Shown piece after piece: positions 18,428 through 28,397 of a DNA stretch of 64,000 nt. Made by a program: the position numbers and the translations under genes. How positions within the stretch are numbered: the first letter of the stretch is position 1; the number at the start of each line of letters is the position of its first letter. The notes under the pieces were generated by a model, which did not search any database, had not been told where the DNA came from, and saw only the letters and a list, made by a program, of their open reading frames with translations. Source of the stretch: Pseudobutyrivibrio sp. (lineage in GTDB: Bacteria > Bacillota > Clostridia > Lachnospirales > Lachnospiraceae); assembly GCF_015057185.1 (NCBI RefSeq), contig NZ_SVEV01000001.1, positions 62,001 to 126,000 of the forward strand. The letters run 5' to 3'.

Positions 18428-19617
18428 AATATACTAACAGGTTTTCCGCAAAACGTTTAGGCTATTCTGTAGGTATGGCATTTATATTTATTATAGCTAA
18501 TACTTTCATGTGCATATTTGCTTCGGTGTTGGTTGATAAATATATTTGTTTGGCAGCTATTAATATTTGTTTCTTTTTGTTGTTTATGCTTTTATTGATA
18601 AACAGAAGATTAGAAGGCAAATTGCCAGAATTCAATTTTATTACATATGGCAAAATTACAGCTGTTATTTTTTTAGATTGGGTTCTAGTTTTTGTTTGTG
18701 GTGAATTTGCGCCAGTTTTTTTCGCACCATTTATACTGGTACCTATGCTATCTAGCTGCGTTTTTGACGATGGTCTTAGCATCAGTCTTAGTATTTATTT
18801 GATTATTATTTCTTCACTCTGTTGGGATTATAGTATTTATATTGTTCTTTGCTATATTACGATGGTTCTATTTGGTTCCATTTTAACTACCTTCATGAAG
18901 CGTGAGGAGAATATTTTTAAGCTATATGGGGTAATCCTTACATTTACAATTACCACATTAGTTTCTGTCATATTTTATTATTTCAATTATTTAGAGCTTA
19001 CATTTTCTGTATTCATATATGGATTAATAGAAGGTTTGATTGCTGCATTGGTATCAGTTATGATTGTTCCTTTGTTTAGCAAATATGTACTGGAATCCCA
19101 ATCAGAATCCTACGATATTTTTCTTAGTCCTGATTATTCTCTTTGTCAGGATATTCGAAAGCTCTCATATATAGAATACACTCACGCAATGAGAGTTTCC
19201 AAGCTTTCTAGGAAATGCGCCGAGGCCATCAATGCCAACAGCGATTTGGCTGCTTGTGGCGGACTTTATTATCGATTAGGCAAGCTTGAAGGAGAGCCAA
19301 TTATTGACAATGCTATAAAAATAGCTAATGATTATTGCTTCCCTGGTGATTTGATTCAGATTTTAGCTGAATATGGAGGAGTAGTATTTTTGCCTAGTTC
19401 ACGGGAGTCAGCTATTGTTCATATGGTTGATTCTGTTGTTACAAAAGTCGAATTGTTTGATTCTGATTCCATGAGTAGCTCTTGGAACCAAAACATGGTA
19501 ATTTACCAAACTATTAATGAACTTTCTCAAAAGGGTATCTACGATAATTCAGGATTAACTATGAATCAATTCCTGGTTATCAGAGAAATATTAGCAAATG
19601 AGGATATTTTAGCATGA
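18424..19617 (+). CDS. Degenerate 7TM-HD (PgpH/YqfF-like) protein lacking the HD dyad
   Basis: In many Firmicutes a 7TM-HD phosphodiesterase for c-di-AMP (PgpH/YqfF, about 700 residues) lies between phoH and ybeY. This gene has that exact position but only 397 residues. It keeps about six or seven membrane helices (residues about 10-220) and then an HD-like segment. The large extracellular N-terminal domain is absent. Where active members read roughly GTYHHSLMV...AYYHDIGK, this one reads EYTHAMRV...LYYRLGKL. The His-Asp metal dyad is therefore replaced by Arg-Leu (bases 19270-19275). It overlaps both neighbours by four bases, so it is still translated in the operon. It is probably a pseudoenzyme or binding protein; activity on c-di-AMP is unlikely. 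Confidence 0.8.
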   Translation: MKYTNRFSAKRLGYSVGMAFIFIIANTFMCIFASVLVDKYICLAAINICFFLLFMLLLINRRLEGKLPEFNFITYGKITAVIFLDWVLVFVCGEFAPVFFAPFILVPMLSSCVFDDGLSISLSIYLIIISSLCWDYSIYIVLCYITMVLFGSILTTFMKREENIFKLYGVILTFTITTLVSVIFYYFNYLELTFSVFIYGLIEGLIAALVSVMIVPLFSKYVLESQSESYDIFLSPDYSLCQDIRKLSYIEYTHAMRVSKLSRKCAEAINANSDLAACGGLYYRLGKLEGEPIIDNAIKIANDYCFPGDLIQILAEYGGVVFLPSSRESAIVHMVDSVVTKVELFDSDSMSSSWNQNMVIYQTINELSQKGIYDNSGLTMNQFLVIREILANEDILA

Positions 19618-20111
19618 CTATATTAATAGAAAATGAAATTGATGCTGAATTTGATTTTGATTATGAGGATATTGCGAAAAAGGTAATTGAAACTGCTATG
19701 GACCAGCTTAAATTCCCATTTGAAGCAGAAATTAGCCTTACAATTACCGATAGTGAAGGAATACATGCTATCAATAAAGAGTTTCGTAATATTGATTCCG
19801 CTACAGATGTGTTATCTTTTCCTATGGTTGAGTATGAAAAACCAGGGGATTTTGATAAAATAGAATCTAATGATGATTTATTCAATCCAGAAACGGGAGA
19901 GGTTATACTTGGGGACATTGTTTTATGCGCAGAAAGAATATACTCGCAAGCAGAAGAATATAATCATTCAGTCCTAAGAGAGTATGCTTTTCTTATAGCC
20001 CATAGTATGTTACATTTATTTGGGTTTGATCACATGACTGAAGAAGAAGCTTCGGTTATGGAACAGAAACAGCGAGAGATTTTAGATTATCTAAACATTT
20101 CTCGTAATTAA
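19614..20111 (+). CDS. ybeY: Endoribonuclease YbeY
   Basis: YbeY is a zinc-dependent endoribonuclease acting in 16S rRNA 3'-end maturation and ribosome quality control. The 165-residue product has the metal site HSMLHLFGFDH near residues 127-137, a match to HxxxHxxGxDH. The start overlaps the stop of the upstream membrane gene (ATGA at 19614), which continues the phoH-HD-ybeY coupling common in Firmicutes. Confidence 0.96.
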   Translation: MTILIENEIDAEFDFDYEDIAKKVIETAMDQLKFPFEAEISLTITDSEGIHAINKEFRNIDSATDVLSFPMVEYEKPGDFDKIESNDDLFNPETGEVILGDIVLCAERIYSQAEEYNHSVLREYAFLIAHSMLHLFGFDHMTEEEASVMEQKQREILDYLNISRN

Positions 20112-20131
20112 TCAAAAAGGAGAACCAATCT

Positions 20132-21274
20132 ATGAAGAAAAAATTGTTATCTGCAATGCTTATTTTCTCGACTGCATTGTCACTCATCGCTTGTGGAAAC
20201 AAGGATGAGGCAAAAACTGACTCATCACCTGGCGTTGAGAGCTCATCAGAGTCTGTAGAGGCTGTAGATGATTCTGTTGCTTTTTGGGATCAAGTTTCAG
20301 AGGACGGACAAGTTAGAAGTTATCTTACTGGAGAATGGGTAGATGCAAGCTACGGAAGACAAAGACCAGTTGCGGTAATGATTGAAAATACTAAAGTATG
20401 TTTACCACAGTATGGTATTGGCAACGCAGGAGTTATTTATGAATGTGTTGTTGAAGGTGGAATTACTAGAATGATGGCTATTTTCGATGATTATTCAGGC
20501 TTAGACCAAATCGGTAATATTCGTAGTTCTAGACCATATTTCGTATACTTTGCAAGCGAGTATGATGCTATTTATATGCACGCAGGTGGTAACCCAGCAG
20601 CATTTGAGCTTATTGATGACAAAAACCTTGTAGACAACCTCAATGCACTTACACTTGAAGGATCAAAGGGAAGCAGTGCTACTTACCGTACAGGCACATC
20701 TGAGCATACACTTTACACAAATTCTGATGGTATTGATATTGGCCTTAAAAAGCTTGGCTATGATATGACACTTCCTTCAGATTATGAGCCTCATTTCAAG
20801 TTCGCTGCAGATGGCAATAATCTTGAAAATGGAGAGGATTGTGAGGCTGTAGAGCTTTATTACTATACAAACCATCCTTATTGGGTTTACAACGAAGATG
20901 ATGGCTTATATTACAGATATGAGTTCAACCAGAAGCAGGTTGATGCCATTACTGGCGAGCAGCTTACAGCTAAGAACATTATCATTCAGAATGTTGAGTG
21001 GTTTACATATCAGGGCTCACAGTATTTAGGATACTTATTATCTAACAATACTGGTTCAGGTAAATACATCACAAATGGTAAAATGATTGACATTGTATGG
21101 TCAAAGGATGGAGACACAGATGTTACTCATTATTACTATGCTGGTACAGGCGAAGAAATAGAGCTTAATATTGGTCAGACATGGATTCAGGCTTGCCAGG
21201 GCGGTTTCGAAGGTGATTACACTGGTGACAACACATACTATGCTGACAAATCAGAATTTAGCAAGGCAAATTAA
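20132..21274 (+). CDS. DUF3048 (YerB-like) lipoprotein
   Basis: The 380-residue exported lipoprotein has a Lys-rich start and hydrophobic core ending in the lipobox LIAC (Cys near residue 21). A Ser/Glu-rich linker follows, then two DUF3048 domains (for example RPVAVMIENTK and NIRSSRPYFV). The B. subtilis relative YerB is an uncharacterised surface lipoprotein. AAAGGAG precedes the ATG. It lies between ybeY and a lipid flippase, which fits an envelope role, but no activity is known. Confidence 0.88.
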   Translation: MKKKLLSAMLIFSTALSLIACGNKDEAKTDSSPGVESSSESVEAVDDSVAFWDQVSEDGQVRSYLTGEWVDASYGRQRPVAVMIENTKVCLPQYGIGNAGVIYECVVEGGITRMMAIFDDYSGLDQIGNIRSSRPYFVYFASEYDAIYMHAGGNPAAFELIDDKNLVDNLNALTLEGSKGSSATYRTGTSEHTLYTNSDGIDIGLKKLGYDMTLPSDYEPHFKFAADGNNLENGEDCEAVELYYYTNHPYWVYNEDDGLYYRYEFNQKQVDAITGEQLTAKNIIIQNVEWFTYQGSQYLGYLLSNNTGSGKYITNGKMIDIVWSKDGDTDVTHYYYAGTGEEIELNIGQTWIQACQGGFEGDYTGDNTYYADKSEFSKAN

Positions 21275-21279
21275 TTTTT

Positions 21280-22962
21280 ATGACTAGAAAAAGTAAACAT
21301 GGCGATGCCGGTTTTCTTATGCAAGGTTCAATTCTTGCAATTGCCTCAATAGTTAGCCGAATAGTGGGACTCGCATACCGAATCCCACTTAAAGCTACTA
21401 TAGGCTCATCTGGAAACGGTTTTTATGGCAACGCTTACGAAATTTATAATATTATATTGCTTATTTCTTCTTACAGCTTACCGCTTGCTGTTTCTAAGCT
21501 GGTAGCTAGTAGGATGGCAAAAGGGCACGTTAAAGACGCAAATAAGGTTTTGCACGGAGCCCTTCTTTTTGCGTTTATAAGTGGTGGAGCAGCTTCTTTA
21601 TTTCTATTCTTTGGAGCTGAATATATTTGTGTCCATATTATTAAAAATCCTTTGGTTGCTATAGCACTAAAGGTTTTAGCGCCTACACTTTTTATTGTGG
21701 CTATACTAGGTGTTATTAGAGGATTTTTCCAAGGCTTAGGTACAATGATTCCTAGTGCTGTTTCACAGATTGTAGAGCAAATTGTAAATGCTATTGTTTC
21801 TATAGTGGCAGCTACAATTCTATTTTCTTATGGTAGCAAAATAGGAGGAGTGTTAGGACATCCTGTTTTATATGCGGCAGCATACGGCGCTGCAGGTGGT
21901 ACCTTAGGTACTTGTATAGGTGCTTTATTTGGTTTAATTTTTGTATTTTTCATCTTTATAGCTTTTAAAAAAGTGTTTAAAAAGATGGTCAAGCGTGATA
22001 AGCATAGAAATAACGAAACCTATGGCGATATCATGTGGATTTTAATAATGACTATTATTCCAGTACTTCTCAGTACAACGGTTTACAATATAAGCTCTTT
22101 TATTGATCTTGGTATTTATAACAATATTATGTCATCTCAGGGCTATACTATTGAGGAATTCAATAATTTATGGGGTATATTTTCTGGACAGTACAAGGTA
22201 TTGATTAATATTCCTCTAGCAATAGCTGGTGCCATGGCAGCATCAGTGGTTCCAAGCTTAACTGCTGCATTTGATTCTCAAGAAAAAGATTCTGTCAAAC
22301 GCCAAATTAACATGGCCAATCGATTTGTTATGATAATTGCCTTCCCATGTGCTATCGGAATGATGGTTTTGGCATCACCTATTATGCAGTTGTTATTCAA
22401 TGATGATAGCAAGACAGCAATGCTAATGCTTGTTATTGGTGGTTGCTCTGTTATTTTTTATTCTCTGTCTACACTGTCAAATGGTATATTACAGGGACTT
22501 AATAAAATGACTATACCTGTAAAAAATGCACTTATTGCTTTGGTCGCACATGTTGTTTTACTTGTAATTCTTATGTTTGCATTCCATCTGAATATTTTTG
22601 CTGTAGTAATAGCAAATGCTTTCTATGCATTATTAATGTGTTTCCTTAATCAATCTGCAGTTTTAAGCTATTCAGGTGCATATATAGACATTAAAAGAGT
22701 AGTTTTGGCTCCTCTTGAAGCCTCTGCAGTAATGGGCTTTGTTGTATATCTGTTATACAAAATGTTCGACGCCCTTTTGTCACTTACAACTTCGACTAGA
22801 TTAGCAAATGCTATAGCTTGCTTATTATCTATAGCAATTGGCGCTATTATTTATTTCTTTGCATTATTTTTCTTTAAAGGAATTGATGAAGAAACGCTTG
22901 CAAAATTCCCAGGTGGGGCTAAATTATGTCAAATTGCATATAATTTGCACTTATTGAGGTAA
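21280..22962 (+). CDS. Polysaccharide/lipid II-type flippase (SpoVB/MurJ-like, MATE-MVF superfamily)
   Basis: This 560-residue integral membrane protein has about 14 helices of the MOP exporter superfamily. Features include QGSILAIASIVSRIVGLAYRIPL at the N-terminus (first 20 residues typical of the SpoVB group) and GFFQGLGTMIPSAVSQIVEQ after helix 4. Family members flip undecaprenyl-linked precursors for peptidoglycan or spore cortex. SpoVB versus another MVF paralogue cannot be settled from sequence. It starts five bases after the DUF3048 gene. Confidence 0.88.
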   Translation: MTRKSKHGDAGFLMQGSILAIASIVSRIVGLAYRIPLKATIGSSGNGFYGNAYEIYNIILLISSYSLPLAVSKLVASRMAKGHVKDANKVLHGALLFAFISGGAASLFLFFGAEYICVHIIKNPLVAIALKVLAPTLFIVAILGVIRGFFQGLGTMIPSAVSQIVEQIVNAIVSIVAATILFSYGSKIGGVLGHPVLYAAAYGAAGGTLGTCIGALFGLIFVFFIFIAFKKVFKKMVKRDKHRNNETYGDIMWILIMTIIPVLLSTTVYNISSFIDLGIYNNIMSSQGYTIEEFNNLWGIFSGQYKVLINIPLAIAGAMAASVVPSLTAAFDSQEKDSVKRQINMANRFVMIIAFPCAIGMMVLASPIMQLLFNDDSKTAMLMLVIGGCSVIFYSLSTLSNGILQGLNKMTIPVKNALIALVAHVVLLVILMFAFHLNIFAVVIANAFYALLMCFLNQSAVLSYSGAYIDIKRVVLAPLEASAVMGFVVYLLYKMFDALLSLTTSTRLANAIACLLSIAIGAIIYFFALFFFKGIDEETLAKFPGGAKLCQIAYNLHLLR

Positions 22963-22966
22963 TTCT

Positions 22967-24187
22967 ATGAAAGATGATAAGAAATTATATGATGTCTGCA
23001 TAGTTGGTGCTGGCTTTTCAGGACTTGTTTTAGCAATTAAACTTGCTAGAGCAGGTCTTTTGGTCTGTTTAGTAGAATTAAATAGAATTGTTGGAAGAAG
23101 AATTCTATCTACAGGCAATGGCAGATGTAATTTTACAAATAGAAGAATGGGGGCAGAATATTACTATAGTGAAGCTCCCCTTGATTTTATAACTGATAAT
23201 CATCAGGATTTAATTGATTTTTTAAGAGATTTAGGTGTGGTTAATAAAAATTTAGATGGATACTATTATCCATACACTAATCAAGCTAAAACTGTTAGAG
23301 ACGCTCTTGAAAAAGAAATTAATTCTTTAGGAATTGATGTTTATTTAGATAATCGAGTTACAGACATTACAAAGGATGACATATTTACTGTTGTTTCAAA
23401 CAGAGATAGTTATCAGGCAAGGCATGTATGTGTGGCTAGCGGTGGTCTATCTTCAGCAACACTTGGTTCTTCAAAGCTAGGATATAAAATAGCTCAGAAA
23501 TATAAGATGCATGTTACTAAACTTGCCCCTTCACTAGTAGGGTTGACTTCAAAGGATATATGTTTAAAGGAGTTAGCTGGAATAAGAGCGGGGGGAATTG
23601 TTAAATATAGGGATTATTCCTGTGAAGGCGAGATTCAGTTTAATAAAGATGGCATTTCTGGTTATCCTGTTATGTGCATTAGCAGATTTATTGGATTTGA
23701 TCAATTAAATAAATGCTTATCTGACGTTAAAATAGATTTTATTCCATATTTTAGTGAGACAGAACTAACATCCGAAATCAAGAATAGATTCGATAAATAC
23801 AATGAATTACCTATTCTTCAGGCGTTACTTGGACTTTGTAATGAAAAAATATTAGAGGCAATAGTTAGTTACTCTAGAATATATTCAGACACTGTAGTTT
23901 CAAAGCTTGATGAAGAGGATATTTCAAATCTTGTATATTACTTCAAAAATTTCACCATCGAAATTACAGGAACAAAAGGGTTTGATAGTTCACAGGTTAC
24001 TGCCGGTGGTGTGAGCCTAAATGATATTAATACAAGCACTATGGAATCCATTTCTTGCCCGAATTTATTCTTTACAGGAGAGGTCCTAGATATTGATGGC
24101 ATCTGTGGAGGCTACAATCTAAATTGGGCATTTACTTCAGCAAGCTTTGCTGCTAATGAAATTATAAAAAGGAATAAACATGATTAA
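22967..24187 (+). CDS. HI0933/YhiN-like flavoprotein
   Basis: This 406-residue FAD-dependent oxidoreductase of the HI0933 family has the dinucleotide motif VGAGFSGLVLAIKLA at residues 12-26, the STGNGRCNFTN loop and a C-terminal FFTGEVLDIDGICGGYN signature. Physiological substrates are unknown for the family. GAGGT precedes the ATG. The next flavoprotein starts eight bases before this stop, so the two are translationally coupled. Confidence 0.9.
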   Translation: MKDDKKLYDVCIVGAGFSGLVLAIKLARAGLLVCLVELNRIVGRRILSTGNGRCNFTNRRMGAEYYYSEAPLDFITDNHQDLIDFLRDLGVVNKNLDGYYYPYTNQAKTVRDALEKEINSLGIDVYLDNRVTDITKDDIFTVVSNRDSYQARHVCVASGGLSSATLGSSKLGYKIAQKYKMHVTKLAPSLVGLTSKDICLKELAGIRAGGIVKYRDYSCEGEIQFNKDGISGYPVMCISRFIGFDQLNKCLSDVKIDFIPYFSETELTSEIKNRFDKYNELPILQALLGLCNEKILEAIVSYSRIYSDTVVSKLDEEDISNLVYYFKNFTIEITGTKGFDSSQVTAGGVSLNDINTSTMESISCPNLFFTGEVLDIDGICGGYNLNWAFTSASFAANEIIKRNKHD

Positions 24188-25763
24188 AATTGATCAGTTA
24201 AAACTTAATATATCAGCTGATGAAAATGATGAATTATATTTTGCCATTGCCAAAAAGCTTAAAATACAGGTTTCTGATATCAAAGAGCTTTCAATTATAA
24301 AAAAGTCTATTGATGCACGTAAAAAGCCTGAGGTATTTTTTGTTTATTCAGCAGCTGTTACTTTAGATGGCAAGCTAGAAAAAAAACTTCTTTCTAAATT
24401 TACGAAGGATAATAATATTAATGCATATAAGCCTAAAATATACGACCTGCCCAAAAGTGCTTCGGCTTCTATCAATCCGATTGTTATTGGTGCAGGCCCA
24501 GCAGGATTATTTGCAGCATATGTTTTTGCTTTAAACAATCTTCAGCCTATTATCTTTGAAAGAGGAAAAAAGGTCGAGGACAGAACAAGGGATATCTTAA
24601 AATTCTGGGAAACTGGTGTTTTAGATACTTCTTCAAATGTTCAGTTTGGTGAAGGTGGAGCAGGAACATTCTCTGATGGCAAATTAAACACCTTGGTAAA
24701 CGATAAATTAGGACGTAATAAATTCGTTCTAGATACATTCGTTAGATTTGGTGCACCTTCAAATATCCTATATGACTATAAGCCTCATATTGGCACGGAT
24801 GTATTAAAAACTGTCATTTCAAATATGAGAAATGAGATAGTTCGTTTAGGTGGACAGTTTCATTTTAATTGTCAGGTTACTGATTTCATTATTGAAAACA
24901 ACACAATCAAGGGTGTAGTTGCAAACAACCAAACTTACTATAGCAACAATGTTGTACTTGCTATAGGTCATAGTGCCAGAGATACATTTAAAAAGCTATA
25001 TGACCTTGGTTTTAATATGGAATCAAAGGATTTTGCAGTTGGCTTTAGAATAGAACATCCACAGATTGATATTTCAAGAAGCATGTATGGTCCTAGATTT
25101 GATGAATTAGAGCCAGCAGCTTACAAGCTTGCGTGCAATTTGCCTAATGGAAGAGGCGTTTATTCATTTTGTATGTGCCCTGGAGGCTTTGTTGTAAATT
25201 CATCCTCAGAAGAAAATAGACTTGTTGTAAATGGAATGAGTTATTCAAAGCGAGACAGCAAAAATGCTAACAGTGCAATTGTTGTTACCGTAGGTGAAAG
25301 AGAATTTGATAAAAGCAATCCATTATCAGGCATAGAATTCCAGCGCACTATCGAAGGAAAAGCCTTCCAGCTATGTGATGGTAAAATACCTCAGCAATTA
25401 TTTGGAGATTTTAAGCAAAAAATAAATTCCTCAGCATATGGTGATTTTACTAGTGAAACAAAAGGAAAAACTGATTTTGGTCCTTTACATGAGATATTTT
25501 CTCAGGATATTTGTCAATCTATTATTGACGGAATGGGTACTTTTGGTACTAAAATTAAAGGGTTCGATAGAGATGATGCGATTCTATCAGGTGTTGAAAG
25601 TAGAACATCTTCTCCAGTGAGAATTAATAGAGATGAAAGGTTTCAGTCTAATATAAATGGCCTTTATCCATGCGGTGAGGGCGCTGGTTTCGCCGGCGGA
25701 ATCACATCAGCGGCTATGGATGGATTAAAGGTTGCTGAGGCTTTGATTGCAAACAATAATTAA
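24180..25763 (+). CDS. FAD-dependent dehydrogenase-like protein (COG2509 type)
   Basis: The 527-residue product has an N-terminal alpha/beta domain of about 95 residues (with KKSIDARKKPE), then FAD-binding VIGAGPAGLFAAYVFA near residue 101 and FGEGGAGTFSDGKLNT. It ends with a second FAD contact, YPCGEGAGFAGGITSAAMDG. The family is widespread in clostridia and of unknown substrate. It overlaps the preceding flavoprotein by eight bases and leads into mutS, so all three may share a transcript. Confidence 0.88.
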   Translation: MIKIDQLKLNISADENDELYFAIAKKLKIQVSDIKELSIIKKSIDARKKPEVFFVYSAAVTLDGKLEKKLLSKFTKDNNINAYKPKIYDLPKSASASINPIVIGAGPAGLFAAYVFALNNLQPIIFERGKKVEDRTRDILKFWETGVLDTSSNVQFGEGGAGTFSDGKLNTLVNDKLGRNKFVLDTFVRFGAPSNILYDYKPHIGTDVLKTVISNMRNEIVRLGGQFHFNCQVTDFIIENNTIKGVVANNQTYYSNNVVLAIGHSARDTFKKLYDLGFNMESKDFAVGFRIEHPQIDISRSMYGPRFDELEPAAYKLACNLPNGRGVYSFCMCPGGFVVNSSSEENRLVVNGMSYSKRDSKNANSAIVVTVGEREFDKSNPLSGIEFQRTIEGKAFQLCDGKIPQQLFGDFKQKINSSAYGDFTSETKGKTDFGPLHEIFSQDICQSIIDGMGTFGTKIKGFDRDDAILSGVESRTSSPVRINRDERFQSNINGLYPCGEGAGFAGGITSAAMDGLKVAEALIANNN

Positions 25764-25787
25764 ATTTAAGAATAGGTGGGAATAATT

Positions 25788-28397
25788 GTGGCAGAATACA
25801 CGCCAATGATGCAAGAATATCTCAAAACAAAAGAAGAATACAAGGATTGTATTTTATTTTACAGACTAGGCGATTTTTATGAGATGTTCTTTGATGATGC
25901 AAAGCTTGCATCAAAGGAATTGGAACTAACTTTAACAGGAAAATCTTGTGGAGCAGAAGAGAGAGCACCAATGTGTGGTGTTCCTTTTCATGCTGCAGAT
26001 ACATACATTAATAGACTTGTTGCTAGAGGCTATAAGGTTGCCATATGCGAACAAGTAGAAGACCCTAAGGAAGCTAAGGGACTTGTTAAGCGAGAGGTTA
26101 TTAGAGTTGTTACTCCAGGAACTAATATTGATCAAATGGCTCTAGATGAAGGCAGCAACAATTATATTATGTCTCTATACTATTCTAGAGGCCGCTTTGG
26201 AGTAGCTGCCTGTGATGTATCTACAGCTGACTTTTTCTTAACAGAAGTAGATACTGTTAGGAAATTAGTTGATGAATTATTTAGATTCAATCCTGCTGAG
26301 ATTATATATTCTAAAACAGTATATGAATCAGGCATGGACATTACGGATATTACAGACAAGCTCAGCTGTGCCAGCAGCCAATTAGATGAAGCTGCTTTTG
26401 ATGATACTATTTGTACAAGAGAAATTCTTAGACATTTTAAGGCTCATTCCCTTGAGGGATTAGGGTTAATAGATTTTTCTATAGGTAAAATAGCAGCAGG
26501 CTCTTTGTTGTGTTATTTAAAGGAAACTCAAAAGTCTGATTTGGCTCATTTAACTCATATTACCCCTTATACAGATGGTAAATATATGCTCATTGATAAC
26601 TCAACAAGACGAAATCTTGAGTTAACAGAGACAATGAGAGATAAGCAGAAAAAGGGTTCTCTTCTTTGGGTTTTGGATAAAACTAAAACTGCTCTTGGCG
26701 CTAGACAATTAAAAAGCTATATTGAACAGCCTCTGATATCGGTTGATGAAATTATAAAACGTCAAGATGGAATTGAAGAGCTTAAAAATCAAATGATTGA
26801 TAGAGAAGAGCTACGAGAGTATCTTTCTTCTGTATATGATTTAGAGCGATTAATAACAAAAATTACATATCAATCAGCTAATCCAAGAGATTTAATTGCC
26901 TTCAAGCAGTCTATTGGAATGCTTCAGCCGATAAAGACAATCCTGAATAGCTTCAATTCTCACATTATTAATAATCTTAATGATGATATAGATGATTTAA
27001 AGGATTTATATGTTCTTATTGATGAAGCTATTATGGAAGAACCACCAATTTCAGCTCGAGATGGCGACATCATTAAGACTGGCTATAACGAGGAAGTAGA
27101 TAGACTTCGTAGTGCCAAAATCGATGGAAAACAGTGGCTTGCTGAACTAGAAGCAAAGGAACGAGATAAAACAGGAATCAAAAACCTGAAAATCAAATTT
27201 AATAAAGTATTTGGTTTTTATTTAGAAGTTACTAATTCATATAAGGATTTAGTGCCAGATTATTATGTCAGAAAGCAGACACTTACCAATGCAGAAAGAT
27301 ACTACACACCAGAACTTAAAGAATTGGAAGATAGTATTTTAGGAGCAGAAGATAGATTAAATACTCTTGAGTATGAATTTTTCAAAACTGTAAGAGATAC
27401 TATTGCTTCTCAGGTTGATAGAATTCAAATAACTGCCAAAGCAATTGCTAATCTAGATGCGCTAATTTCCCTTGCAGTTGTTGCAGAAAAGAATCACTAC
27501 ATTAGACCAATAATTGATAATAGAGGAATAATTGATATAAAAGAAGGTCGTCATCCGGTAGTTGAACAAATGATAGATGACAATCAGTTCATTTCCAATG
27601 ATTGCTATTTGGACATTGATTCTAACACAATTGCTATTATTACAGGCCCTAATATGGCAGGTAAATCTACTTATATGCGACAGGTAGCTCTAATAGTTCT
27701 AATGGCGCAAATAGGTAGTTTTGTACCGGCAAGTTATGCTCAGATTGGCGTTGTTGATAGAATATTTACTAGAGTAGGCGCTTCAGATGATTTATCTACT
27801 GGACAGTCTACCTTTATGGTAGAAATGAATGAGGTTGCAAATATTTTAAATAATGCAACAAGTAAATCTTTATTAATCTTGGATGAAATTGGTCGAGGAA
27901 CATCAACTTACGACGGACTTTCAATAGCATGGTCTGTTGTTGAGCACATTGCCTATAATATTGGCGCAAAGTCTTTATTTGCCACTCATTACCATGAGCT
28001 TACAGAATTAGAGGGACAAATAAAGGGGGTTCATAATTATTGTATTTCTGTCCAGGAGTTTGGGGATGATATTATATTCCTCCGCAAAATTATTCCAGGA
28101 GGAGCAGATCAAAGCTATGGTATCCAAGTTGCTAAATTAGCTGGACTTCCAGAGGCTGTGCTTGATAGAGCCAAAACAATTGTTAATTCTTTGAATGAAA
28201 ACGATATAGCGGCTGTCTCTGATAGAATTGCGATTCGAGAGCATATCGAAGAGAAGTTAAAAGAAATAGAAGGAATTACTATTTCAGAAAACGAAGCAGA
28301 AATAATTGCTGGTTTAAAAAATATTGATGTTACAAAAATAACACCACTTGAAGCCATGAATGTGTTGTTTGAATATCACAATAAGGTAGCAGAATAA
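25788..28397 (+). CDS. mutS: DNA mismatch repair protein MutS
   Basis: MutS recognises mismatches and small loops and recruits MutL. The 869-residue product (normal size) has the mismatch-binding FYEMFF motif near residue 26, Walker A GPNMAGKSTYMRQ near residue 620, Walker B ILDEIGRGTSTYDG and the ATHYHEL segment. Two in-frame GTG codons could start it; the one at 25788 is seven bases after TAGGTGGG (25774-25780), whereas 25776 lies within that ribosome site. The stop overlaps the mutL start (TAATG). Confidence 0.97.
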   Translation: MAEYTPMMQEYLKTKEEYKDCILFYRLGDFYEMFFDDAKLASKELELTLTGKSCGAEERAPMCGVPFHAADTYINRLVARGYKVAICEQVEDPKEAKGLVKREVIRVVTPGTNIDQMALDEGSNNYIMSLYYSRGRFGVAACDVSTADFFLTEVDTVRKLVDELFRFNPAEIIYSKTVYESGMDITDITDKLSCASSQLDEAAFDDTICTREILRHFKAHSLEGLGLIDFSIGKIAAGSLLCYLKETQKSDLAHLTHITPYTDGKYMLIDNSTRRNLELTETMRDKQKKGSLLWVLDKTKTALGARQLKSYIEQPLISVDEIIKRQDGIEELKNQMIDREELREYLSSVYDLERLITKITYQSANPRDLIAFKQSIGMLQPIKTILNSFNSHIINNLNDDIDDLKDLYVLIDEAIMEEPPISARDGDIIKTGYNEEVDRLRSAKIDGKQWLAELEAKERDKTGIKNLKIKFNKVFGFYLEVTNSYKDLVPDYYVRKQTLTNAERYYTPELKELEDSILGAEDRLNTLEYEFFKTVRDTIASQVDRIQITAKAIANLDALISLAVVAEKNHYIRPIIDNRGIIDIKEGRHPVVEQMIDDNQFISNDCYLDIDSNTIAIITGPNMAGKSTYMRQVALIVLMAQIGSFVPASYAQIGVVDRIFTRVGASDDLSTGQSTFMVEMNEVANILNNATSKSLLILDEIGRGTSTYDGLSIAWSVVEHIAYNIGAKSLFATHYHELTELEGQIKGVHNYCISVQEFGDDIIFLRKIIPGGADQSYGIQVAKLAGLPEAVLDRAKTIVNSLNENDIAAVSDRIAIREHIEEKLKEIEGITISENEAEIIAGLKNIDVTKITPLEAMNVLFEYHNKVAE

